Below are positions 6,539 to 17,500 of a DNA stretch of 27,186 bases, one piece after another. The notes beneath the pieces are model-generated. The model saw only the letters and a program-made list of their open reading frames with translations. It was not told the DNA's origin and did no database searches. The number at the start of each line of letters is the position of its first letter. Position 1 is the first letter of the stretch. The stretch covers positions 1-27,186 of the IMG/VR virus record IMGVR_UViG_3300009537_000141. One strand, written 5' to 3'. The DNA is from a virus. The translations under genes were made by a program, and so were the position numbers.

Positions 6539-9192
6539 TGAGCATCATCGCCCAACGCTCCTTCGGTTCTGGTGAGCTGACCCCCGCCCTCCAGACCAGA
6601 ACGGACCTCGCGAAGTACCAGACAGGGTTAGCCACCTGCCGCAACTTCACAGTTATGCGTCAGGGCGGTGTAGCCAATAGGCCCGGCACCGAGTTCATTG
6701 TGTCTGGGGTCGGTCGCGCTAGGCTCTTGCCGTTCATCTTCAACAGCGAACAGAGCTACGTCCTCCTGTTCAGGGACGGCAAGGTCGAGGTGATGAGGGA
6801 GGGCGTCCTCCAGATTATGGGTCGGACTATGGACCCGGCCACCCTGCACTACTCCTTGGATACCCCATACTCCGACTCCGACCTAGACTGCCTCCAGATA
6901 GCCCAGTCGGGCGACACGGTCATCATCGTCCATCCTGACCACCAGCCCAGAACGCTTTCTAGGCTGGGTGCTGAGGAGTGGTCCTTGACGAACACCGTGT
7001 TTGCGTCTGTGACTGGCCCTCCACTGGCTGACCCGAGTAGCACTTACCTCTTCCCCGACTACCCGCTTAGGAGTTCCCCGTTATGGCACACGGGGAACCC
7101 CTCTACAGGCACCCAAAACAAGATAAACTGGGTTGTGACGGCTGTTAACGCGCTTGGCTCCGAGAGCGTGCAGAGCGGCACCGCCGCGTTCGATTGGAAC
7201 GGGATAACGACCCCGCCATCCGAAGGCGTTGTGCTGGCGTTCAACCCTGTGGCTGGCGCGGTCACTTACAACATCTACAAGTCGGTCCGTCCCTACGATG
7301 CAGGGTATCCGCCAATCTATGGCTACATCGGCACCGTTAACGCGACAGGGAATGTGGTGCAGTTTTTCTCAGACGTTGGCATCGGAGGTAGAACCCCTGA
7401 CTACTCAATGCGTCCTCCAACTCCGGGCGCTGTCCCGATGGAGACCGAGCACCCCTCAGCTATCGGGTACTTCCAGAACAGGTTGATACTGGCTGGGGCC
7501 GACGCGACACCTGAGACTGTCTACGCCTCCGAGACCGGGAACTATTTCCAGTTCCGGAAACCGTCCTCAATCATGGACACGAGTGTCATAGAGTTCACTC
7601 TGGCCGCTGCGAAGGTCAGTGTCATCAGGCACGTTCTGGACGTTGGCGGTCTAATCATCCTCACGTCGGAGGGCGAGTGGGTCGTCGAGGGGGACGAGTC
7701 TGGCATTCTGAAGCCGACAGCAATCAACGCTAGGCAGGTTTCCTACAACGGGACCAGCTGCCTCCCTCCAGTCGTAGTGAACAGGACGGTACTGCACGTC
7801 CACCGAAGGCAGAACAAGGTTAGGGACATCACGCCCGAGGGTGGTAATGACCTGACCATCTACTCGTCGCACCTGTTCGACGGTTACACAATCAGGGACT
7901 GGTCGTATCAGGCTACCCCGAACCCCATCATCTGGTTGGTTAGGTCTGACGGAGTCCTCCTCGGCCTGACCTATAACAGGGAGCAGGAGTTCGTCGCTTG
8001 GCACAGGCACGACACCGACGGGTTCGTCGAGAACGTCTGCGTGGTGCCGGAGGGCGAGTACGACTCCGTGTATATCGCTGTGCGCAGGACGTCTGACGGG
8101 GTCGAGTCGAGGTACATAGAAAGGATGTCTCCGAGGTTCCCGGAGGACATCCATTCGAACTTCTTGGACTCCTCTCTGTTCTATGACGGGAAGAACACTG
8201 GCGACGGCACCGTCACTCTCGTGGACTTGTACGATCGACTCCCTGCTGGGTCTATCCCAAGCGGACCGGGTGGTGGTGGCTGGAACGGTGATACTGAGCC
8301 GCCCAACGCAGACCCGCCCATCTTCAAGTTCGCCGCGGGAGACGACCTCTCCGGCGCCACATTCGCTAGGAGTGGCGATGCGACCTTCGTTGAGGAGTAT
8401 GGGCCGCTCGAGGAAGACCCCCCGCTGCCAGAGATTCCCCCCCTGTGGTCTCCGGGCGGGACGCTCGTGCTACGCTCTTCCGGCCCCCTCTTCTCTGCGT
8501 CGGCTGTCGGCAACGCCGTCTACCTCTACAAGGATGGGGAGGAGTCGGTCGCAGTCCGCTGCAGCATAATCGAGTATCTAAACTCCCGGGAAGTGATAGT
8601 AGTCGTCCTCGGTTCTGAGTCGGACGTACTGGGGCACTTCTGGTACAAACCGACTACGAACTGGGCAAGTGCCGTGGACGAGGTTATTGGACTTCACCAC
8701 CTCAACGGGAATGAGGTCGGGGTCGTGGCTGATGGGTTCGTGGTAGCCAACCCGAACAACCCGACATACGAGGTCAAGACAGTAAGCGGCGGGTCTCTCC
8801 AGTTAAACCAGCCATACGCCCATATCAGGGTCGGACTGCCGTACATCTCCGACATAGAAACCTTGGACATCGACTCCGGCGAGGGAACGCGCTCCCTCAA
8901 GGACAAGAAGACTCTGGTCAACAGGGTCGGCGTATCGGTCTACAAGTCGAGGGGAATCTTCGCCGGACCCAAGGCGCCGACAGGGGACGACCCGATTGAG
9001 GGCCTGTACGAGGTCAAGGTCAGGAGTGACGAGTTGTACAACGACCCCGTATCTCTGGCTACAGACCTACTGAACGTGAACATCGACGCGAGCTGGAACT
9101 CTCGTGGTCGCGTCTTCATTAGGCAGGTTGACCCGTTACCGCTCACTATCCTCGGGGTCTTCCCCCAAGGCTTCATCCATTCAGGCGAATAG
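6538..9192 (+). CDS. Tail tubular protein B, T7 gp12-like nozzle protein (884 aa)
   Basis: The tail nozzle through which DNA passes. The N-terminus is typical: QRSFGSGELTPALQTRTDLA, then YQTGLATCRNFTVMRQGGVA and NRPGTEFI, followed by LLPFIFNSEQSYVLLFRDG. Mid-protein HPSAIGYFQNRLILAGA, and later LLGLTYNREQEFVAWHRHDTDG, are also family landmarks. At 884 residues it is longer than T7 gp12 (794). Part of the excess is an inserted module at about residues 575-640, flanked by Gly-rich (GPGGGGW) and Pro-rich (DPPLPEIPP) linkers and carrying the TFARSGDATFVEE motif found in two other genes. The start is GTG at 6538, overlapping the previous stop by one base. Confidence 0.92.
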   Translation: MSIIAQRSFGSGELTPALQTRTDLAKYQTGLATCRNFTVMRQGGVANRPGTEFIVSGVGRARLLPFIFNSEQSYVLLFRDGKVEVMREGVLQIMGRTMDPATLHYSLDTPYSDSDLDCLQIAQSGDTVIIVHPDHQPRTLSRLGAEEWSLTNTVFASVTGPPLADPSSTYLFPDYPLRSSPLWHTGNPSTGTQNKINWVVTAVNALGSESVQSGTAAFDWNGITTPPSEGVVLAFNPVAGAVTYNIYKSVRPYDAGYPPIYGYIGTVNATGNVVQFFSDVGIGGRTPDYSMRPPTPGAVPMETEHPSAIGYFQNRLILAGADATPETVYASETGNYFQFRKPSSIMDTSVIEFTLAAAKVSVIRHVLDVGGLIILTSEGEWVVEGDESGILKPTAINARQVSYNGTSCLPPVVVNRTVLHVHRRQNKVRDITPEGGNDLTIYSSHLFDGYTIRDWSYQATPNPIIWLVRSDGVLLGLTYNREQEFVAWHRHDTDGFVENVCVVPEGEYDSVYIAVRRTSDGVESRYIERMSPRFPEDIHSNFLDSSLFYDGKNTGDGTVTLVDLYDRLPAGSIPSGPGGGGWNGDTEPPNADPPIFKFAAGDDLSGATFARSGDATFVEEYGPLEEDPPLPEIPPLWSPGGTLVLRSSGPLFSASAVGNAVYLYKDGEESVAVRCSIIEYLNSREVIVVVLGSESDVLGHFWYKPTTNWASAVDEVIGLHHLNGNEVGVVADGFVVANPNNPTYEVKTVSGGSLQLNQPYAHIRVGLPYISDIETLDIDSGEGTRSLKDKKTLVNRVGVSVYKSRGIFAGPKAPTGDDPIEGLYEVKVRSDELYNDPVSLATDLLNVNIDASWNSRGRVFIRQVDPLPLTILGVFPQGFIHSGE
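8323..8394 (+). repeat. Third copy of the TFARSG module, inside tail tubular protein B
   Basis: A 24-residue block beginning FKFAAGDDL and ending TFARSGDATFVE, the same length as the two copies at 5148-5306. It is bounded by a Gly-rich linker upstream and a Pro-rich linker downstream, which makes it look like an inserted surface module rather than part of the nozzle core. Confidence 0.8.
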
Positions 9193-9194
9193 CA

Positions 9195-9755
9195 ATGGCA
9201 GACACCCGTCGCGTCCCAATCATCCCCACGTTCTCCAGCGCCAGCCCCGGCCTCGGAACTCAGGTCGCGTCCGAGACCCCGTCTGGCGGCGGATCTGGAG
9301 GAGCGATGGCGGGACTCAGTATCGCCAACACCATCTTTGGACTGTTGGCCCAGCGCCAGCAGTCCAAGGCTCTCGGTTCGGAGCAGAGGTTCCGCGACAG
9401 GCTAGCTGCTATGGGAGAGAGGGACGCCTTCGACCGTGGGAGGGAGGCTGAGGTATCACTCCTTGCCCAGACGAACAGCCTGATAGGCACCCAGAGGGTC
9501 GGGTACGCATCTCAAGGGATAGACATCTCTTCTGGGACCGCCCTAGACGTTCAGGCTCAGGCAGCCGGGATGAGCGAAAGGGACATCATTACCCTCAAGA
9601 ACAACGCGGCTCGCGAGGCTTGGGGAATCAGGACTCAGAACGTGATGGATAAGGCGGCGACGATTCGGGCTCAGGCTGGCATCAAAACGCAGCAGGCTTC
9701 GACACTTACGTCAGGTGCGACTGATTTGTACCGCATCTTCAGGAAGGAGCGATAA
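9195..9755 (+). CDS. Internal virion protein, T7 gp14-like (186 aa)
   Basis: Likely an ejected inner-core protein that helps form the DNA channel through the outer membrane. The first 35 residues are Pro/Ser/Gly-rich, followed by GAMAGLSIANTIFGLL, a weakly hydrophobic helix. A long helical body includes QTNSLIGTQRVGYASQGID and SSGTALDVQAQAAGMSERDI, a pattern that recurs in gp14-position proteins of many podoviruses. The length is close to T7 gp14 (196 aa) and it sits exactly between the nozzle gene and the gp15-type gene. The ATG is 2 bases after the nozzle stop, and its own TAA shares its last base with the next ATG. Confidence 0.8.
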   Translation: MADTRRVPIIPTFSSASPGLGTQVASETPSGGGSGGAMAGLSIANTIFGLLAQRQQSKALGSEQRFRDRLAAMGERDAFDRGREAEVSLLAQTNSLIGTQRVGYASQGIDISSGTALDVQAQAAGMSERDIITLKNNAAREAWGIRTQNVMDKAATIRAQAGIKTQQASTLTSGATDLYRIFRKER

Positions 9756-11596
9756 TGCCGACAGTCCCAACTTACCCCGGACAGAGGGTAGGCTCCACTG
9801 GCGTACCCCGGATTCAGACTAGGCCCGAAGCATTCGGCGGAGGTCAGGCCATTCAGGTTGTCGATACTGGCGGAGCCAGCCGTCTTGCCGAGCAGATCTT
9901 CGACGAGGCCAAGCAGAAGGCAGACAGTACCGCCAAACTCGAGATCCTCAACGAAACGGTGACCGCCGCCACCGACATCTCCGGTCGCATCAGCTCCCTG
10001 AGGATGAGAGACTCCCTCAACGCACCCGACTTGCTCGAGGAGGAGTGGGGCAAGGTCAGGGATACTGTCTTGGCGCGGGCGAAGAACGACACCCAACGTC
10101 AGCAGGCGGAGCTGATACTCGCCGACAGGAAGAACGCCCTGTATGACGGCGCGCAGAGGCACATGGCGCAGCAGATGGAGCTTCACGAGGACGAGGTCGA
10201 GAAGTCGCTGAGTCAGAGTCTGCTCTCTTCCCTCGTCGAGTTCTCTGGGAGCGCGGAAGAGAGGGAGAAGACGGTCATGGCGATAGCCGACCTCGTCGAG
10301 CGGTCGGGTAAGCGGCGCGGACTCGCTCTAGGGGTGGTCGAGACGGAGAAGAAGCGGGCGCTCAGTACGGCCCACTCTCTTGTCATAGACACCCTCATCG
10401 CGAAGGAGTTTGACGCCGAGGCGGAGGCGTACTTCAAGGAAGTCGTCGAGTCGGGCGGCTTCTTCGGCACGGACGAGGTGAAGGCGCGGCAGCAGGTCGA
10501 TGTTGCGACCACGCACGCGCTGGCCACCAACGCGGTGATGAAGGTCTGGAGTGAGATCGGCCCTTCGAGCTTGAACGACCCGGTGAACGCCTTCGACATG
10601 GCGGAGGCCATCCGTACCGCGCTAAAGGACAAGCCGAAGGCCATTACCGCCGCACTGTCCGAACTCAACAGCAAGATGTCTGCTTGGGACGCCCAGACAC
10701 GCCAGCGGACTGCCGTCTTAAAGAACGAACTCACCGACCTCATTCTGAACCGCAACGCAACCGAGGATCAGGTTCGCAGACATCCTTCGTACAGCCTCCT
10801 CAGCTCCGAAGACCAGACTCCCATCATCAACTTCGCACGGGCAGACTCGAGGCGGGCTGAGGTTGAGCGCGGGAAGGCTGAAGATGAGACCAATCTGGCG
10901 CGATACTTTGACTATTTGGACACGGCCAAGCTCGCGGACATGAGTTCCGAAGAGGTTAAGGCGCTGATCCCTGAGATCGGGGTCGTCTTGGCAGAGAGGG
11001 TCGCCAGTCGCTGGCGCGGGATACAGGACGCCATCGCCGCAGGCACGAGCGATCGCATCACCGTGGACCGGCAGATCTTCGACTCCGCGGCCCATGCAGC
11101 TGGGTACGCCGTCTTCGGCGAGCGGAGGACGACGTCGCAGAAGGCGGAACTCGCGCTCGCGCTCAACGCCGTGGAGACGGCAGTGAACGAGAGGTTGAGC
11201 GAGGCACGCGCCAAGAACCCTCGAGCACAACTCTCGAGGGAGGAGGTGACCCAGATCACCAATCGAGTCCTGTACGCGGAAGGCACATTGCTCGGCGGAG
11301 GTCGGATGTTCGGCTCCAAGAAGGACGTCAAGTTGGCCGGTGTCGATCCGGCTGTTCGCGCCGCGACCGCATTCATCCCCGGCCCAGAAATCGACGATGG
11401 GACACTGCTGAATCTGCTCAACATGTTGCAGAGTCGGGATTCGAGCGTAAGGATCCCCCGGGACGTTGAACCCCGCATCGCGTTCAACAAGCTGCCCGAG
11501 GCTATCCAGATGAGAATCCAACGAGCCGCCGCCGTCAGGGACTTGGCCGATGCGTACACCCTGATCGGGGAGATCCTCTCTGGGGCTAAGAAATGA
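9755..11596 (+). CDS. Internal virion protein, T7 gp15 position (613 aa)
   Basis: A long, almost wholly helical protein, probably an inner-core component ejected with the DNA. After a flexible N-terminus (YPGQRVGSTGVPRIQTRP) comes a coiled-coil-like helical stretch (residues 45-210) and an alpha-helical repeat-like body. A later segment, SREEVTQITNRVLYAEGTLLGGG (split as SREEVTQITNRVLY and AEGTLLGG), resembles gp15-type proteins. It is shorter than T7 gp15 (747 aa). The assignment rests mostly on position and helical character. AGGAG precedes the ATG at 9755, and the stop overlaps the giant gene's ATG as ATGA. Confidence 0.75.
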   Translation: MPTVPTYPGQRVGSTGVPRIQTRPEAFGGGQAIQVVDTGGASRLAEQIFDEAKQKADSTAKLEILNETVTAATDISGRISSLRMRDSLNAPDLLEEEWGKVRDTVLARAKNDTQRQQAELILADRKNALYDGAQRHMAQQMELHEDEVEKSLSQSLLSSLVEFSGSAEEREKTVMAIADLVERSGKRRGLALGVVETEKKRALSTAHSLVIDTLIAKEFDAEAEAYFKEVVESGGFFGTDEVKARQQVDVATTHALATNAVMKVWSEIGPSSLNDPVNAFDMAEAIRTALKDKPKAITAALSELNSKMSAWDAQTRQRTAVLKNELTDLILNRNATEDQVRRHPSYSLLSSEDQTPIINFARADSRRAEVERGKAEDETNLARYFDYLDTAKLADMSSEEVKALIPEIGVVLAERVASRWRGIQDAIAAGTSDRITVDRQIFDSAAHAAGYAVFGERRTTSQKAELALALNAVETAVNERLSEARAKNPRAQLSREEVTQITNRVLYAEGTLLGGGRMFGSKKDVKLAGVDPAVRAATAFIPGPEIDDGTLLNLLNMLQSRDSSVRIPRDVEPRIAFNKLPEAIQMRIQRAAAVRDLADAYTLIGEILSGAKK

Positions 11597-14500
11597 CGGC
11601 ACCACTCTTCCCTCAGGACCTGCTCGGTCAGGACAAGCCGCGACAGAAGCCGCCCGCGACGCCGCCGCCAGCACCGGTGCCGACGTTCGACGAGTCGGCG
11701 GCAGCTCTCGGCATCCGCATCCCGAAGGGCGGGTCTGTTCAAGGCCAGCCTCAGGAACGGCCCTCTGAGTACGACGCTGCCGCATCTAACCTCGGCATCC
11801 GTGCGCCCAACCCCGCTCTGGCTAGGGACTCGGTGGAGGATGTGCAACCTGCCTCAGCCGCCCGAGCACTCAAGCTGTCCTACGAGACGGGAGTCCCAGC
11901 GGGCGTAGCTCTGGCCGACCTAGACGAGTACGAGAAGCGGGAGCGCAGGCGTCGCGCCCAACTCGAGTATGTGCCGGGCCGTCACCCGGGTCTGGACAGC
12001 TGGATCGTAGAGAAACCGGAACGCGCAGCTGCCGTCCGCGACGAGATGCCCCAGTTGATGGGCGTCTACGGCAGGTTGGAGACCATTGGAGGGCCGAGCC
12101 TGCCGTCTCGGGTGTACAAGAACCTTGAGACCGGCTTCCAGCGCAGCGAACTCACCACCCGTGCCAGCGTCATAGCCTCAGAGGCCGCGGCCCGCGGAGG
12201 GGACGAGTATCTGCCCGCGGACAAGGCGGCAGAGCTGAAGTCCATCAACGAGCGGCTGCAGTCAACGCACGAGGGGAAGAACTGGTTCGACTACTCACAG
12301 GAGAGCGCAGGCGAGTTCCTCGGCTTCATCGCTGGCGTGACTGGGACCGGCCTCGTAGGTGGCTTGGTCGGTGGACTCGCCGCGGTGGCGGCGGGTGCCT
12401 CCTTAGCTGCAGCCGCACCCGCCGCCCTCGCTGTCGCCGGTGTTGTCGGTATGGCGAGGATCTTCCAGATCGAGGGCGGTGCCGCGTGGCTGGGGCAGTC
12501 CGAGCTTGAAGCGCAGACCGGGATCAAAATCCCGTACCGGCAGAAGCTGACCTCCTCTGTGGGGTACGGCGTCGTTGCGACCGCGCTCGAGCGGCTCGGC
12601 CTGAAGTATGTGGGCAGTCAGGCGACGGGAGCCTTCAGGAAGGTGCTGGCGAGGCCCTCCGCACTCAAGCTGCTCGGTGACATCGGAGTCCCCTATGTCA
12701 CCGCCATCGCCACGGAGACAGGGACCGAGGTCTCGCAGGAAATCTCTCAGGCTATCTGGATGGAGATCTCGAAGGTCTCGACTTCCAGTCAGTTCGAGAC
12801 CTTGCTCAACAGCGAGGAAGAGCAGGACGCGCTGCTCTCGCGGCTGGTGGAGGTGGCGAAGGCGACCTCCTCGGGCATGCTCTGGATCGGTGTCCCGGGG
12901 GCATCTGCACACACTGCTAGCGCAATCGCTGGTGCGAACAGGGCGCAGCGTCGGCACTCTCAGCTGGTTCAGCTTGGCGAGGAGGTTCGGTCACTCAATC
13001 TGGCCAAGCAGGCACCTGCCGAAATAGGTGCTCTTGCCGAACACGCATCGCCCGACTTGGTCCTGCACTTCGACGCACCGGCACTGCAGACCTTCTTCCA
13101 GCAGAACGGGTACGACGACCGCGCAGTGATGGCCGACATCCTTGGTTCCCCCGAGGCATACGAGGCCGCGCTGAGAGGCCGGTCTACAGTCGCCATCCCG
13201 ATGCCGACGTACCTGACCAAGGTGTCCATGACCCCGATCGCTGGGTTTATGGAGAGCGAGGCCCGATTCGGCAGTCCGGAGGAACAGAACCTCCGTGAGT
13301 CGAGGGAGACGATCGCGAACGCAGAACGCATCGCGCCGGAAGTGCTCGCAGCCGACCGTGAGCTTGCCGTGATCGCCGACGCACTTGAACAGCAGATCAC
13401 AGACACGGGCAGATACCGACCAGAGCAGGTTCAGGCACTGCTCCAGCCTATGGTTTCCAGCATCCGCGTCCTCAGCAACCGCGCAGGATTGACGCCCAAG
13501 GCTTGGTTCGATGCGAACGTCGCCACCGTCTCTGCAGGCAAGGAGGAGGACTTCACCGGATCCCTGATCGATGAACTGGTCAGCCTCGGGCAGCCGAGGC
13601 CGGAGGCGTTGCCCGTGCTTGCAGGCCCAGCGCGGATCACTGCAGCCGCGATGCGTTACGAGAGTGGTGCCATCTACACAGCCCCCACTCACTGGGAGGC
13701 GCACGAGAAGGCGGTGGCCGCGGGAGAGGAGGACATCCTACCGGCAGAGGAGGATCAGGGGTACGCATCCGGCAGTGGCCAGTTCCTAGACAGGGAGGCC
13801 GCCTCTGAGGTGGCTGAGGCAGCCGGAGTCAGCCCGCTCGACGAGGAGGGCCTGCCTGTAGGTGCGGAAGATCTACTCCCGAGACTACGTCAGTCTGAAC
13901 TCGAGGCCAGTCGATTGGAGTCGGAACTCGTCTCAGGGCTGGTGTCGGAGTCCGAGATCGGACACGCGCAGCAGCTGGCGGGCGGGCTGGAGTTCAAGAC
14001 CAACAGGGAGTTCAAGGAACTCCTTCAGGGGAGGGTTAACTCGAAGGCCCGGGACCTTGGCGTAGATCTCACGGACCTCGACGACCCACGCACCCGAAGA
14101 TACCTGCGCGATGTGGCCCTATCAGAAGCCAAGAGGGCGATGGAGACGAACCTCAATGCCATAGGTTGGTATGGGGAGAAAGTTTCGGCAGCTCTGGCTG
14201 TGATGGGGCTGGTGTACCCAGAGCTGAACAGCAGCGAGGATGCCCGCTTCACCTTCATCTACGCACTCGCGGTCACCTCGAACGGGATTGAAGTGGACGA
14301 GAACTTCTCGCTCGCGGACAGGGTGTACGGTTACTTCAAGTCGAACGGCAAGATGCCCACCAACTTCGGTCAGGGCACCGCGGCTCAGGCGATGGACGAA
14401 TCGTTCGAGACGTACAACCGGCTCGCCTCTTCCCCTGAGGGATTGGAGGAGTTGCAGAAGCTGATGTTGAGCGAGTTCACCGCGTCCGAACTATCCAAGA

Positions 14501-17500
14501 TGGGGTTCCCGGTAGACGAGCTGGCGGCGGAGACGGTGCGCGGAGCCGCCATACTCGGACCCAAGATCGGGAATGGTTTCTTCAGCAACCTGATGGGATT
14601 CTTCGACCAGCTGACGATCGATCGGTGGCTTATGAGGACTTGGGGCAGGTGGACCGGGTCCCTGATCGAGTACAGGCCGGAAGCTGTCGCCCGGCTAATG
14701 TCCCAGCTCGGGTCGAAGATATCGGAGCTTCTGTCGGACGAGGCCGCTTCTGCTGCTCTGGAGTCGGCACTAGGGGCTACCATACCGAGCAGGCAGACCA
14801 GCGGGGACGAGGGCACAATCCTTACCGCGTCGATGATCTGGAGGCAGTCGACAAAGCCCGAGTTCAGGGAACTGATCAACGCCATTAAGCTGAGTAATGG
14901 GAGTGAGATCGGAGCCGATATCCGTAAGCTCTCCAACAGCCTAATCAGGAATATCGACGGACAGAAGGAGGCCCCGAAGAACAGCACAGAGCGCAAAGTC
15001 ATGCGCGACGTGTTCAAGGGCGTCCTGCTCGAACTGCAGGAGTCGGTTCCCGCGCTGACGATGGCCGACCTGCAGGCGTTGCTTTGGTATCCGGAGCGAT
15101 TACTTTACAGCAAGGCCAAGGCGTCCACAGAAGAGACGGTCGGGAGCTACGCTGATGACGAGGCTCCGGACTACGCCAACGCCGCCATCTCTCTCGCGCT
15201 CTCTAAGAATATCACCAAGAGGAGGATCGACAATGTCGTTGCCAAAGCTATCGCCAGAAATAAGCAGGATGTATCGTCCGCCGGACGCGCAGGAGCAACA
15301 CGACGAGGCGATGTTGAGTTGGAAGCCTCAGACACCGGAGCAGAAGGCGTACGCCACGTCCTTGCTGGCGCAGAAAGAAAGGGTTTCGTCCTTCGGCATG
15401 TCATCAGAAACTATCGATCCGATAGCGGCTACGATGGCCGCACACCCAAGGCTTACCTTAGCAAAGGCGAAGGAAGCCGCAAAAGCGTACGGCTTCTAGG
15501 CAAGAAGGTAGGGATCAAGCAGGAGTTCAAGAAGGACCGGAAGGCCGCAAACTCGCTGGCCGCGGTAGGCGCAAAGATGCCGTCCGTGCTCGAGCTGGAC
15601 AGCTCCCCAGAAGGTGTAGGAGTCTTCTTCGACGCGATCAACCAAGGCAAGGCCAGCAACAAGTTCGGCGCTTCCGTCTATGTGTACCCGCAGGAAGAGT
15701 ACGCATCGATGCGGCTCTTCCTCACCGAGGACGGCTCCTCTGGGTTCGCTCTCAAGGGGACCGACATCGTCAGCGTCTTCGGTCCTCAGAGGGGTGGGTC
15801 TGGGAACGCGCTGATGATTTTGGCTGTCGAGCAGGGTGGTCGGAAGCTCGATGCGTTCGACACGGTCCTCCCTACCTTCTACTTCAACCATGGATTTGTG
15901 GAAGCAGCAAGAAGGCCGTGGAACGAAGAGTTTAAGCCGGATGACTGGGACAAGGAGACCTTCCGCGACTTCAACAATGGTGAGCCGGACGTCGTGTTCA
16001 TGGTGTTCGACCCGCGAGCGAACGCAGTCCACACCAAGGCGAGGACCGCCAAGTCGGACAACTCGGCATACTCCGCGCAGCTGGCGCTCGAACGCAAGTT
16101 CGCAGAGATCCCGGTCAAGTCTGGGGAGCAAACCCTCTTCCAGCGCGAGAGCGACAGCTTCGTGGGCCGACTCTACTCGAGGGTCGAGAAGGCGATCGAG
16201 AGCGCCCCGTTCAACAAGGGCACAGTCAAGCAGTGGCGGGCGCACCTAGCAGCGAACGCCTCAGAGGTGGAGCGCGTCTGGAGTGGGCTAGAGCGGTTCT
16301 TCGAGGACGCCGGGGAGGACCGCGTCCTCACTAGAGAGGATATCCGCCGGACCTACCTCGATTATGCGATTGAGATCGGGGAGACGGTGCAGGGGCGTGT
16401 TCCCAGCGACCAGCTGGCGGCTCTCGACCTTGACATCGGGGCCGCGGAAGCATCCCTGAGGCAGGACATCGAAGAACTCGTCTGGCCGCTAGGGCAGGGG
16501 GTCTCGTCGTTCAGCCAGCTCTTGGGCGAACCGCAGCTCTACACGGACAAAAAGAAAAGGGACCTCGCCCTCACCACCTCGAGGATGATAGAGGCCGAGG
16601 TGCTTTCGGCTGCACGCGGTGAACCCGGTCGCGGCAGCCTAGCAGCGGACATCAGGCACTCACTGAAGGCGTCGCTCTCGCGCCCCGCAGACACGGGGGA
16701 AGTCGTGCAGAGGCGGCATGAGTTTGCGAGGCGGGTGTCAGACATCATCATGCACGCTCACTTCCCGGGCCTCGAGGAACTCCACACACTCAAGAAGGCT
16801 GGGTCGCAGGTCAAGTACTCCGACTACACTATCGCAGATGTGGAGGACCAGAGGAACGTCCTGCTCCGGCTTCTCTCGCCCGATTTCACGCACAAGACCA
16901 CCCATTGGGAGGAGGATGATATCATCGCCCACATCAGGATGGGCGACATCAAGCTCAGGTCGGTCGGCGATGCCGTACTGGTGATTGAGATGCAGTCTGA
17001 TGCAGCTCAGGCCGCTAGAGAGCACGGCGTCACTGAAGGCACTGAAGGTGGCGACGAGTCCACGGTCGCGAAGGTCCAAGACTTCCCGTTCAAGCAGACC
17101 TCGGCTTGGGTCGAGCTGGCCCTGAAGCGCGTCATCGATGAGGCTGTGGCCACAGGCAAGGCTGCTGTCGTACTGCCGACTGGTAGTCAAGTCTCGAAGA
17201 TGTTCAGCTTGGGGAGGCGCTTCGACGCGGTCACTTACCTGAAGCTAACCAACGGGCAGTATGCCGTGAGCGGCTACCGGGGCGGCCTAATGATTGCGAC
17301 GACCACCCTCGAACAGGACCAACTGGTTCCGTACCTAGGCGAGGAGAACGCCGCGATGGTCCTCGACGGAGAGGGAGAGCCGGACCCGGAGGACAGTGGG
17401 CGAACCCTCCTGCCGCTCGACGTTAATGCGCCATCCAAGGGCATGGTCGCCTTCTACGACGACATCGTCATAAGGACCCTCCAGAAGTACTTCAAGTCCC

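Noticed and set aside
10718-11785. A 355-codon open frame on the minus strand.
   Set aside because: It lies opposite the gp15-position gene and the start of the giant gene. The protein is Arg/Gly/Leu/Asp-rich with no domain pattern, as expected from the reverse strand of GC-rich coding DNA.
15496-16245. A 249-codon minus-strand frame opposite the acetyltransferase-like region.
   Set aside because: Composition is typical of an antisense shadow, while the plus strand carries recognisable motifs (LDAFDTVLPTFY, EPDVVFMVFD).
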